NCBI RefSeq assembly: GCF_023701485.1
Contig: NZ_JAMQBK010000020.1
Coordinates: 1-64,000, forward strand
DNA from: Aporhodopirellula aestuarii
GTDB taxonomy: Bacteria > Planctomycetota > Planctomycetia > Pirellulales > Pirellulaceae
DNA: 64,000 bases
Direction of reading: 5' to 3'
Numbering within the stretch: position 1 is the first letter of the stretch; each line of letters opens with the position of its first letter. The notes under the pieces were generated by a model that was not told the DNA's origin, ran no database searches, and saw only the letters and a list, made by a program, of their open reading frames with translations. Position numbers and translations under genes: made by a program. This document shows positions 25,666 through 36,400 of this stretch, in pieces.

Positions 25666-27627
25666 CTATCGTGGCGTGACGACTGTTGCAGGTGAAGGGG
25701 TGGTGGCCGTGCGGATCTCGCCTTCACCCGCATGCATCGGCTTCGACGGATTCCACTCAAGAGCACGGGAATACACCGATGGCGAATTCAGCGCAAATCG
25801 GCACTCGTCACTGGTCGACTGCCCAAACCCGACGCCCATCGCATGCAGCAACGTGCCACGCGCCTGATGCAATTTGATAAATGCGACGTTGTAGTCGACT
25901 AAACTGCGTTGGAATTCCGTCTCCGCTTTCATCGCTCGGATCTGAGCCTCCAACACATCCTCCACGTGCACATCGCCCGCGGCGTGGCGTTCAGATTGCG
26001 CGTTGAGCCGGACATTCGCGGCATCACGACTCTGAGCCATCGAATTCATCGAACCGTATGCGCGATCCAGTTCGATGAACGCGGAACGCAATTCCGATGA
26101 CACGTGACGGGCTTGCTCCTCCGCGATGGCTTGCTCGCGACAGAGTTGCAATTGAGCGTTATGCACCGCCGCGTTTTCGCGACGATTGAGGACCGGGCGA
26201 CTGTACTCAACCCCCAGCTGCCATCCCTGCAACGCTTCACTGAACAGATCCGATTCGGCGGCCGGATCGTCAGCCAATCGTCGATACGCTCCGATCAAAT
26301 CCACCTGCGGTTGTTGTAGATTGCGAGCGGCTTTGACTTCCAAAACACGTTTATTGATTTGAGCCTGCTGCTTACGAAGTTCAATCCGATTGATTCGAGC
26401 GTACGCGTCGCTCTCGTTCCAATCGAACCGAATCGGTGCCGCCAACGGAGGCCCCACCGGGCAGATCAAACAATCGCTGCTCATTGGTAATGCCAACAGC
26501 GTTCGCAACTTCAACTCGACGTCGTAGACCCCCGTTCGCCCAGGAGCCGTGCCGCAGATGGCATTGCGAACGCCCGCTTCGGCCGAATAGTACTGCTGCC
26601 GAGCGAGAGCCTCGAGGTCAGCCGGACTCACGCTTTGAGCGACTCGCTGTTGTTCGCGTTCCCAGACCTGCCGAGCACTTTCAAGTGCCGCGCGTTTGGC
26701 TTCCAGATTCTGATACGCGAAGAACAATTCCCAATAGACGATCGCAACATCGCGCACCAGTTCCGAAACCGATTGTTCGACTTCGAACCGCGCCTGTCGA
26801 TGTTCGATCTGCGAGATCAACACACCGCGGTACATTCCGGGTTTCGCCAAAGGACCGGCGATCTGGTTGAACTGCTTGCCCGCACCACGCATCAGCGGAT
26901 GACGTGCTTGAGCACCATACGCCGCATAAAGTCCGCCCGCGAGTTCTTCGTCATAGCCGCCCACTCCACCGACCGAGACCTTCGTCCCCGAACTCAGCAC
27001 CTTCCCAAAGCCGACCTTCGCGAGCGTTTCCGGCTGAGCAAACACACCAAATTGACCGCCCGAGAAAGCGGAATTGACCGTATTGCCGCCACCGTTGTAC
27101 ACGAATCCCGTTTCAAACTGCGTGTCAAACGCAGCGAGACTGGCATCAATCCCAAGGTTGGGGTCACTTCGCAAAACGGCCGGGTCCAGCGTCGTCCGCA
27201 CCGCATCGGGATACGCCAACACCTTCCCACCGTGGTCGCGAATCACGGGACTGTTGTCGAGCGCCAACCGAACCACTTCGTCGAGCGTTAGATACCACGG
27301 CGTCAAACGATCGAAATCATCGGCGGTCGGTGGTGAAAACGTAACCGCTTCACCCGAACGTGCATCCCACGGTCCTTGCGTCACCGACGAATCCGGGTCG
27401 GTCGGTTGAGAATACGAGACCTTCTGCAACAACGATTCCGTCGTCACGGGCTCTGGCACCGTTTGCGTCTTGCTCGCGTCTTCGTCATTGCCCTTGAAGG
27501 ACAATTTTGCGGACGTCCATTTTGCGGCGCCGGTCAGTCGACAGCCCGAACTGCATACCACCGTCGAGGCAATCAGCAGACCTGCCATTGCGTAGCGAGC
27601 GAGATTGGCTAGCAAGGGGACTGGCAT
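25666..27627 (-). CDS. TolC-family outer-membrane efflux protein
   Basis: A 653-residue TolC-like protein. A signal region with a lipobox-like ASTVVCSSGC (residues of about 21-30) suggests export and lipidation. The body contains two outer-membrane-efflux repeats rich in long amphipathic helices, for example YWELFFAYQNLEAKRAALES, and later VDYNVAFIKLHQARGTLLHA, the typical closing motif NVAFIKLHQARG. It is longer than usual, about 450-500 residues, because of an N-terminal extension and a beta-rich segment. It is the natural outer-membrane partner for the MacA/MacB-like pair at 11988-15412, which has no channel of its own nearby. It lies 132 bases downstream of the glycosyltransferase gene at 27760. 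Confidence 0.88.
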   Translation of the reverse strand: MPVPLLANLARYAMAGLLIASTVVCSSGCRLTGAAKWTSAKLSFKGNDEDASKTQTVPEPVTTESLLQKVSYSQPTDPDSSVTQGPWDARSGEAVTFSPPTADDFDRLTPWYLTLDEVVRLALDNSPVIRDHGGKVLAYPDAVRTTLDPAVLRSDPNLGIDASLAAFDTQFETGFVYNGGGNTVNSAFSGGQFGVFAQPETLAKVGFGKVLSSGTKVSVGGVGGYDEELAGGLYAAYGAQARHPLMRGAGKQFNQIAGPLAKPGMYRGVLISQIEHRQARFEVEQSVSELVRDVAIVYWELFFAYQNLEAKRAALESARQVWEREQQRVAQSVSPADLEALARQQYYSAEAGVRNAICGTAPGRTGVYDVELKLRTLLALPMSSDCLICPVGPPLAAPIRFDWNESDAYARINRIELRKQQAQINKRVLEVKAARNLQQPQVDLIGAYRRLADDPAAESDLFSEALQGWQLGVEYSRPVLNRRENAAVHNAQLQLCREQAIAEEQARHVSSELRSAFIELDRAYGSMNSMAQSRDAANVRLNAQSERHAAGDVHVEDVLEAQIRAMKAETEFQRSLVDYNVAFIKLHQARGTLLHAMGVGFGQSTSDECRFALNSPSVYSRALEWNPSKPMHAGEGEIRTATTPSPATVVTPR

Positions 27628-27759
27628 TGGCTGCGAATCAGGCGGTGAGTGGGTCGCACGGGGTAGTCAAACTTTTAGGTTTATCGGAATCGTACGGGGC
27701 TCGTATCAGCATCATCCTTGCCACCCCACGGGCCGACCTAACCCGCACAAACTCACATT

Positions 27760-29007
27760 TCAGAGTGAACGCACGTCCCCTGCCGTCTCACAAAGCGGCG
27801 TATACGTTTCGCGCCGAATTTCACGCCCTCGAATCCGATAGCGAATCCCTCGCCACGATATTTCTTTTGCCGTGAAACATTTCAGGAAACTATGCGGTCC
27901 GGTCATCTGAGCGATCACGATCCATAACGGCAGCCCCAACCAAAACATCAACTCCGATCGCCCCCCTCGGGTTTCCTGATTGCGAAACTGACGACGCGCA
28001 CTCAACTCGCATAGCGTGACCAACACAACATTCGAAAACTCAAATCCGACAAACAGCGTCAGTGCCATCCACATCGAATGCGGATCCGATCGAACCCAAC
28101 CGACGACAGCCAACACCACTGAAAGCAGCGGAACGATGAAAGAGATGACGCCGTATCCGAACGTCAACGGCCAAAGCGGATGATACAGTTTCGCCGTCAA
28201 CATCTGGCGTGGGATCCACTGCATCAAATCATGGAGCGTGCATGATTCGCGATTCACCATCAGCACACTCGGGACAAAAACCTGTCGGTATCCGTGCCTT
28301 CGCAGGACTTGGTACAGCATCGTGTCCTCACACAATGCGTGTGACCATTTTTCAAGTAATCCAGATTCGTCGATCGCCTGACGGCGAATCGCGAGACTGC
28401 CTCCCCAACCGATCCGCAACAAAATCATGTTGAGCGCCGCCGGTATGTTCCAAACGTACCGAACCATCGCACCGCCCCAAAACTCCGGCGGGCGGTACCA
28501 GCGGTTTCCCGTCGTCGCGCCCACGCGCTCATCCGCGAACGGTGCGACCAGTTCGGCGAGCCAGGTTTCGTGAGGAACGCAATCCGCATCGCACAACGCG
28601 ACGATTTCGACGGAGGATTCCAGCGCCAGCACCGCCTGCACAATACTGCTGCATTTCAAACTGCAGGTTTCCAATGGATTTTCTAGAACACTGACCTTCA
28701 ATCGAACGTCAGACCGAAACTCCTCGAGAATTTCGATGGATGGATCCTGATCATGATCCACGACGACGTGCAGTTCATAGTGAGGATAATCCTGGCCGAG
28801 CAAACACATCACACATTGCCGCAGAAACGGATCCGATCCACGCAGACACAGCACAACAACCGCCTTAGGACAAAAGACATTTATCGTAGGCGGCCTACGG
28901 CCGATCATGATTGCCGAAAATGCGACTGCAAAGCTGCTCTGGATCGCCACAATGACAACGACGGTCCAAAACAGCATCTCCGCAAGCGTCACTAAATAGA
29001 CTCCCAA
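27760..29007 (-). CDS. Membrane GT2/GT21-like glycosyltransferase (paralogue 2)
   Basis: A 415-residue enzyme with the same plan as the gene at 16513-17829. It has an N-terminal membrane helix (about 12-34) and a GT-A domain with VVDHDQDPS, metal-binding DAD (140-142) and a CEDT pair (E227/D228). The lipid-glycosyltransferase-like RQMLTAKLYHP comes next, followed by several C-terminal membrane helices. The shared ETCSLKCSS segment supports duplication. The start is uncertain: TTG at 29007 is the longest, while GTG at 28992 or ATG at 28977 remain possible. It diverges from the acyltransferase gene at 29114 and precedes the TolC-like gene. A lipid acceptor is likely. Confidence 0.83.
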   Translation of the reverse strand: MGVYLVTLAEMLFWTVVVIVAIQSSFAVAFSAIMIGRRPPTINVFCPKAVVVLCLRGSDPFLRQCVMCLLGQDYPHYELHVVVDHDQDPSIEILEEFRSDVRLKVSVLENPLETCSLKCSSIVQAVLALESSVEIVALCDADCVPHETWLAELVAPFADERVGATTGNRWYRPPEFWGGAMVRYVWNIPAALNMILLRIGWGGSLAIRRQAIDESGLLEKWSHALCEDTMLYQVLRRHGYRQVFVPSVLMVNRESCTLHDLMQWIPRQMLTAKLYHPLWPLTFGYGVISFIVPLLSVVLAVVGWVRSDPHSMWMALTLFVGFEFSNVVLVTLCELSARRQFRNQETRGGRSELMFWLGLPLWIVIAQMTGPHSFLKCFTAKEISWRGIRYRIRGREIRRETYTPLCETAGDVRSL

Positions 29008-29113
29008 AACAGTTCAGCGACGCTGGGCAAAACTCATGACACGGACCATCGTCGGCAACGTCACCGATGAGTATACTGCCCGCTTTTGCTGACGTGCAGG
29101 TCACCACCAACCG

Positions 29114-30457
29114 ATGTCCAAGACGCTGCGTTTAACCCCGTTCGAACGATGCATGATGTTTGAACATTGCGCGGCCTATCCGTGCTACTGTTTCATCCGT
29201 CTGCACTTCGACGGCAGACTTGATCGGTCATCACTGACCATCGCAATGCATGCCGCGCTGCAGCATCATCCCTTGCTCAGAGCGATCATCAAAACAGGAT
29301 GGGGCAAACGATGGTCGTTCCCCGACGACACGGAACCATCCATTATCTGGCGTGAAGGAACAACGGGAGGCCCGCTGCCACCCGCCGCCGACATCGATCT
29401 GTTTCGTGAGCCTGGACTGAAAACCTTTGTCGTGCGAGACAACACGAAAACAGAACTGACGCTTCAGTTTCATCATGCGTGTTGTGACGGAAACGGAATA
29501 GCGAGGTTCATCGAAGACGTGATGGTCAATTACGCCCGCGTGTGTGAGAACGGCCCTGGATGCGATCACCCGCCGACCGTTGATGTCAGTAGCTTGGCCA
29601 CTCGTGGGGCCTATGGACTTCGATTTTGGTCAACACTCAAAATTCTGCCGGGCCAATTGGTCGGCCTGCTCGGTGCCATCCAATTTTGGGGACGAAAACC
29701 CAAATCGGTGATCGCCCATCAAGCTCGGAGCCGCGATCAGAGCTCTCCGTCACCCTACCCATCGCTGGCGGCATTTCGGTTCGATAAAGCGAATACGCTG
29801 GCATTGCGAAAGGCCGCGATTGAGCAAAACGTTTCTCTGAATGAATTACTCATCCGCGACTTTTTCCTCGCCCTTTGGAAATGGCAACAGGATCACGATC
29901 AGTACAACGACCAGCATTGGATCCGGTTAATGATTCCAATCGACATGCGCAACAAGTCGTATCGATCACTGCCCGCGATGAATCAGGTCAGTTCCATCTT
30001 CCTTGATCGCCGTGGAAGCGACCGGACTGATCGCGATCAGTTGCTTCGCAGTATCCGAGATGAAATGGCGGTCATTAGAAAATTTCAACTACGTTACACG
30101 TTTTTGTTCTTCATTAATGCGTTGCACCGAATCCCAACGGCATTGAGAAAGTCCGTCCAGCGTGACGAGTGCAAGACATCTGCGATCTTCTCTTGCGTTA
30201 GAAAAGCGTTGTGGCGTGATTCTCTGCCTCGCCAAGACGGTTTCGTCCGAGTCGGTGATACGACGATTGTCGATATCGATGGACTTGCACCGATCCGTCC
30301 CCACAACTGCCTCACCATGCTCACCGTGAAATACGCCCACCGACTCAAACTCAATTTGCATTACGACGCCGACTTTGTGACGCCTGCGCAAGCCGATGAA
30401 CTAATGCACCTCTTCGTTTCGAACCTGAACGAGACCGCCCACCCGTCGGATCCGTGA
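29114..30457 (+). CDS. Condensation-domain acyltransferase (PapA/WES-like)
   Basis: A 447-residue CoA-dependent acyltransferase-fold protein related to NRPS condensation domains, polyketide-associated Pap proteins and alcohol acetyltransferases. The catalytic motif HHACCDG (120-126) has H121 as likely base. The N-terminal RLTPFERCMMFEH and DGRLDRSSLTIAMHAALQHH agree with the family. It probably esterifies a hydroxyl of a glycolipid or polyketide alcohol with an acyl chain. The 3' end overlaps the 3' end of the convergent PKS gene by 57 coding bases (30401-30457). It shares a 106-base divergent promoter region with the glycosyltransferase gene at 27760-29007. Confidence 0.85.
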   Translation: MSKTLRLTPFERCMMFEHCAAYPCYCFIRLHFDGRLDRSSLTIAMHAALQHHPLLRAIIKTGWGKRWSFPDDTEPSIIWREGTTGGPLPPAADIDLFREPGLKTFVVRDNTKTELTLQFHHACCDGNGIARFIEDVMVNYARVCENGPGCDHPPTVDVSSLATRGAYGLRFWSTLKILPGQLVGLLGAIQFWGRKPKSVIAHQARSRDQSSPSPYPSLAAFRFDKANTLALRKAAIEQNVSLNELLIRDFFLALWKWQQDHDQYNDQHWIRLMIPIDMRNKSYRSLPAMNQVSSIFLDRRGSDRTDRDQLLRSIRDEMAVIRKFQLRYTFLFFINALHRIPTALRKSVQRDECKTSAIFSCVRKALWRDSLPRQDGFVRVGDTTIVDIDGLAPIRPHNCLTMLTVKYAHRLKLNLHYDADFVTPAQADELMHLFVSNLNETAHPSDP

Positions 30458-33400
30458 TGGCGACGCGGATGAAACGTCGACGCGTCGAAGCAATCCAGAC
30501 CGTTTCAGATATCCATAACACGTTGAGATCAATCTCGCATCAGCGGGTGCACAGCTGATCCCGCTGGGCAACAAAGCCTGCGACGTCTGTTGGCAATCGA
30601 ATTTGCCGTGAATGCCCCGCTCGTTACCTGCCGTCAAACGTGGCATCAATACTTCGGAGAGCAGCTTGTATCCCTCTTCCGCTTCGCCGGCATGTTCTGA
30701 AAACGCCAGCAACCTCGCTTGCCAGTCTTCAAAGCTGATCAACTCAAGGTTCGCCCCGCCCTCGCTCATCCACTCAGTCAATGCTGTCGTCTGCATCGGA
30801 TGTGGATTCGTCAATTGAAAGTCTTTGCCCTTTGATTCCGGTTGCTGCGAGAGGAAAACGATTGCGCGTGCCACATAGTCGACAGGCGTCAGATCGAGGG
30901 CCAGATCACGGAAAGGCACCGCGCCGACCAATAAACACGCCCTCACGATGCTGTGCAGCAAATCATTCACATTCGCGACGCCCGTCTCGCTATGCCCGGT
31001 CACGTGCCCGGGACGATAGATCGTCACTGACAGCCCACTCTGCCGAGCCTCCTCGATCATCTTCTCACAGACCCACTTGCTTTGCGAATACCCATAGAGC
31101 AAGTCCTCGCAGCGTGGCAGTGGATCAGATTCCAGGATCACGCGTCCACGATTCTCGTCAGTTGCATACACTGTGAAGGTAGAGACGTGGTGCAGCGGTT
31201 TGAGACCGCGATGAAACGCCAAACGCAACATCTCCTGCGTTCCAACCACATTATCTGGCTTCAACGCGTGATAAGGCAACGCCAGATTGACGCTGGCGCC
31301 GTTGTGATAGATCACGTCGACCGAATCCGCCAACTGATCAAAGCTCTCATCCGACAGCCCCATCCGCGGATGCGAGAAATCGCCGACGACGATCTGAATC
31401 CGATCCTCGGACCCCCAATGTTGCAAGTCGTACTTCGCGAGGTTGTCAAGAATTCGACGTCGACCGGCCGATTCATCGTCCGCACGCACTAAACAAACCA
31501 CATCGGATGATGTCGTCTTTAACAACTCGCTCAACAATTGAGCGCCAATAAATCCGGTTGCCCCTGTTAGCAATACGCGAGGTGACTCAACGGGTTCCCG
31601 CACGACATCTGTTGTGACGATCGCCGGATCGAGCCGAGCTTCCTTTTCAAAATCGATTGCATCGATCGACGCTCCCGATCCGGTCGCGGTACCATCCGAC
31701 TCCACCGAATCAAGCCGCGACATCAGATCCATAATCGTCCGGCTCAGCTCGAGCACGCTCGGTCCGCTGAGGATGCGATTCATCGGGATCTTTGTTCCGG
31801 TCGCGGTTTCGAGCCGGTTGATCAGTTCGACGGCCATCAACGAGTCGATTCCCACTTGGGTTAGCGACGCCACGCGATCGACTTTGTCCGCTTCGATACC
31901 AAACACTCCCGCCACTTGCTGTGCCACGAGATCAGCCAATATCCCCAACCGCTCTTTCGGCGATGCATCTTGCAGTTCGGACTGCAACCCTGAATTAGAT
32001 CGGTTGGAGGACGCATTTTGTGTAACGAGCGAGTACATCGGCAGCTTTCCAACCGCCGCGCTCAATCGTCCCAATTGTTTCCAATCCACGTCAGCAGCAC
32101 CGATCAGGGCGGTGTCACGCAGGATCATCTCCGCAAACACATCGAGTGCCTCGCTCATTCCAAACGCTTGCAACCCGATACCCTCGAGATACTCTGCCGT
32201 CTTTTGGTTTCTCGCCACGAAACCAGCCCCAAGCACGGCCCCCCAATTCACAGTAAGCGAGGGCAATCCGCGGGCCTGACGATGCTGAGCCAGCGAGTCG
32301 AGAAAACTATTTCCGGCGTTGTAGTTCGCTTGACGGGCTGCCCCCACCACATTCGAGAACGATGAGAAACAGATGAAATGATCGAGCGAGAGATTTTGCG
32401 TCGATTGGTGAAGGTTCCACGCACCGAGCATTTTGGGATACAGAACCTTGCTGAAACTCCCCTCGTCCAGATCGGCGATGAACATGTCATCGAGTACCAT
32501 CGCCGCATGAACCACGCCCTTGAGCACTGACCCATCGGCCTCAATTTCACCGATCACTCGTTCGACGTCGTCTCGGTTTGTTACGTCGCCTCGCGCGTCG
32601 GTAATCGTGATTCCTTCTGCTCGAAGGGTCTCAATTTCAATCGCAGTCTCTTCACGCGGACCGCTGCGACTCATCAACACCAGGCGCCGCGCACCTTGCC
32701 GGATCATCCACTTCGCGATCTCAAACCCGAATCCACCCGCACCACCCGTAATCAGATAGCTCGCATCCCCACGCAGTAATTTCCCGTCTTCGGTACACGG
32801 CCCGATAGACAGTGTCTCCGCAGAGGACGAACCCCCATCAAAAGACAGAACATTCTTACCCGTGTGGCGTCCCTGTGCCATGAACCGGAACGCGTCGACG
32901 ACATTGCCGATGGGAAAAACATGATGCGGCAAGGGGCGATAAGTTCCCGATTCAAGACGCAATGATACGTCAGCCAAGATCGCTGCGATTCGGCTCGGTC
33001 TGTCCGCAATGATCTGAGCCAGATCGATCATGTGGTAAGAGATATTGTTTTTAAACGCTGCGAGGCCGACCTTGGAGTTCTCATAAACGTCGATTTTACC
33101 AATCTCCAGGAACCTGCCAAAAGGCGCCAACACCGACAGACTCTTCGGTATGAATTCACCGGCCAATGAATTGAGGACGGCGTCGACACCTTCGCCCCCG
33201 GTGAGCTCCATGATCTGATCGGCAAACTCGACAGTCCGTGAGTTCATCACATGAGCCACGCCCATCGATTTCAATAATTCGCGTTTCTCGGGTGTTCCAG
33301 CGGTGGCGAAGATTTCCAGCCCGAGGCTTTGGGCCACTTGCACAGCCGCTTGACCGATACCACCGGCAGCGGCATGAATCAAAATCTTCTCGCCCGCTTG

Positions 33401-36400
33401 CATTCTTGCAACGTGATGAATTGCAAAATGAGTCGTCAAGAAAACGGTGGGCAACGTCGCCGCTTGCTCAAACGAGATGTTCGCTGGTTGACGGAGTACC
33501 AACCGGTGATCGACTGTGACATGACTGCGAAAGGCATAAGGTGCAATTCCGGCAACGTGGTCACCGACGTCGATGTCAGTGACATTGGCACCTCGTGCGA
33601 CGACAACACCCGAAAAATCATCGCCAAACCAAAGCAAATCTTCGGTCGTGCCCGGATACATCCCGAGTGCCTTCATCACGTCTCGGAAATTGATTCCTCC
33701 AGCCATGACGCGGACTTCGATTTCATCCGGTCCAGGCTGATTACGTGTCGTCTCGTTAAGCGACAGATGCTCAAGTACACCTGCCTTCTTCATCTGCAAT
33801 CGAAACGGCACCACGTCGCGATTGGAAATCAACGCGTCCCGGCTTCGTTGCTCGAGATCGTCATGCGAGACACTTTGCAAGCGATTTACAAAACGCCGGC
33901 CATCGCGATACGCAACCTCGCGTTCGTCGCTCTCATGCGTGACTTCGTTAAAGACATCATCCGCGTCGAAATTACTCGGGATCGGATCGAGATCAATGAG
34001 CGTCCATCGGTACTGACTCGCTTCATTGTTCGCCACGCGAAGAAAACCGACTAGTGGCGAGGCAGACAAACCGTTGACCGGGTCGGTTTCCTCAACCTGC
34101 TGCACCGAACGGGTAACGAAATAAACCCGGTGGATCGTTGTCATATCAAACGTGTCCAGGGCGTGACAAAGCCCCAACGCACTGAACACGCCTGAACCTT
34201 GTTCCTCCATCAAACGCTGGGAAGTGACTTCGTCCCAATCATTATCAAGCGTCCAGCAATGGATGATCCTTGCCAAATCAGCGTGGTGGAGGCCAAGGTC
34301 ATCGACCACTCGTTGAATTTCGCAGGCACTCCCGCTGTTAAGGAGAAATTCAGACTCACTGATTCTCTCAAACTCCGATCCACGACGGAGCAAAATGGGG
34401 CGGTGATGATCCCGTTCGAACTTTGCGGCGATCGCATCTCCCGTCCCACCGTGATCCGCAAAGATCAGCACCGTCGATGGCTCGCGCGACAGGGTCGCGG
34501 TCGATAATTCAACCGTCTTCACGCACGGTCCGCGTGTGACAAAGGCAGCCTGCTCCGTTTCCTCATCGTTCGATGAACACGTAAATGATTGCACTGCGTC
34601 GAAGCCGCAATCCGCGAGCAGCGTCTGCCACTGCGATCGATCCAGCAACGGCGAATTTTCACGCAGGTCGACATCGGCATATCGCCACCAACCATCGAGC
34701 AATCCGAACACGTTGTCCCAAATCGGACGCGAACGAACGACTTCCAAAAACGCAAACATTCCCTCCGAGGCCAAACACGATTTCACGTGAGCCAGCGTTT
34801 CACGCAGATCCGACGTGGCGTGCAACACATTGGTTGCGACGATCAAATCATAAGCATGCGGATCGATCCCCTGGCCGGCTGGATCGCGTTCGATATCAAG
34901 CGACCTAAAAACCACAGCCGGATGATGAGAGAAATTGCGTTTCGCATCCGCAATGAATCTGCTGCCGATATCAGTGAACGTGTATTCGATTTGTTCGGGT
35001 GGCAGCACATCGAGCAAACTCCGCGTAAGAGACCCCGTCCCCGCACCAATTTCCAAAACACGCAGCACACGGCGTTCGGGAATCTGCTCAGCGCATTTGG
35101 CGATCGCGACTTGCAACAACCGGTTGAACGTCGAAAACTCGCCCGCCTCGCAGTAGAACGTATCGAGCATGCTGCTCGAACCGCCCGGGAACAACAACTC
35201 CAATGGGTCCACGTCCCCACACCAAACATCTGCCAGACGCGGACCGGTCGCCTTGATCAACGCGACTTCTGATGCAAATCGTGGGAATTGGTTTTCCAGT
35301 TCAGTCAACGAATCGGTCACCTCGACCCGCACCGGTTCACGAACCACCTGCCAACCGGACTCATGCGTTCGAAGGAGGCCGGCCTGCGTCAGCCAACCCA
35401 ACTCGGCTCGTAGCAGCCGGCGATGCGTTTCATCGCCCCCGAGGGAAGCGAAAACTTGATCGAATTCAAAACGCTCACCCACCGAGAATGACCACCCTGA
35501 ATCAACGACCCCATTCTCGATCAGTTGCAGAACGATCCGCTGCATCCGCGGAACGAACTCGTTGTAGTATTCCGAAAGCCCTGCCTCGGCATAGAAGTTG
35601 GGAATCGATTCTGAAACGGCGGCAACGACGTCTTGGGTTGATGGCAGATTGGCCGAACCAACGTTTCCCACCCCGTATAGCCGCTGCGGCTGCCATTTGA
35701 ATTGGTAGAGGCGGCCACTGCTATCGGCGGCCGCATCGGCTTGCTCGACCCGAGCCACGCGAAAACGGGATATCGTCGCAAGCGGTTTGCCGTGTTCGTC
35801 AAAAACGCCAACCGAGTATTCGACCGACGTGCCGACCGAACCGGTTTGGATCGCATGGGCCCAAAACTCATTTGGGATTGCTCGCGTGTGAAGCTGCACG
35901 CGTCCGATCAATTCAGGCAAATAGAGACAATTGCTTTTTTCGCTGTGGCCGGAAACGTAGCGGGTTCCGTGCGTCGCTTGAAAACACGCATCGAGCACCG
36001 CCGGATGCATGCAATACTGCGCCGCATCGCCGGCAACGCGGTCCGAAACAGCGATACGCGAAAGTGACTCGGGATTCGAAAGCTTCGCACCGCGCGCATC
36101 ATTCCAAGACGTTTGGATCAACGAAAAGTCGGTCCCGAATCCGTAACCAAGTTCGCGTAAATCACGGTACATGTCCTCATGCATGATCGCTGCCGGAAAT
36201 TGATTGCGTAGTTCGTCAAGATCGATCGAATGCGACTCAGGCAACGCGGGACGCGATACCAACCGACCTTTGGCATGCACCTCCCAATTCACATCGCCAC
36301 GCGACGCGTTTGACCGCGCATCGGATCCCGACGAACTATAAACAGTGAAGGATTTCGTCTCCGCCTCAAAGACAACTTGCACGATCGGAACAGCGGTCTC

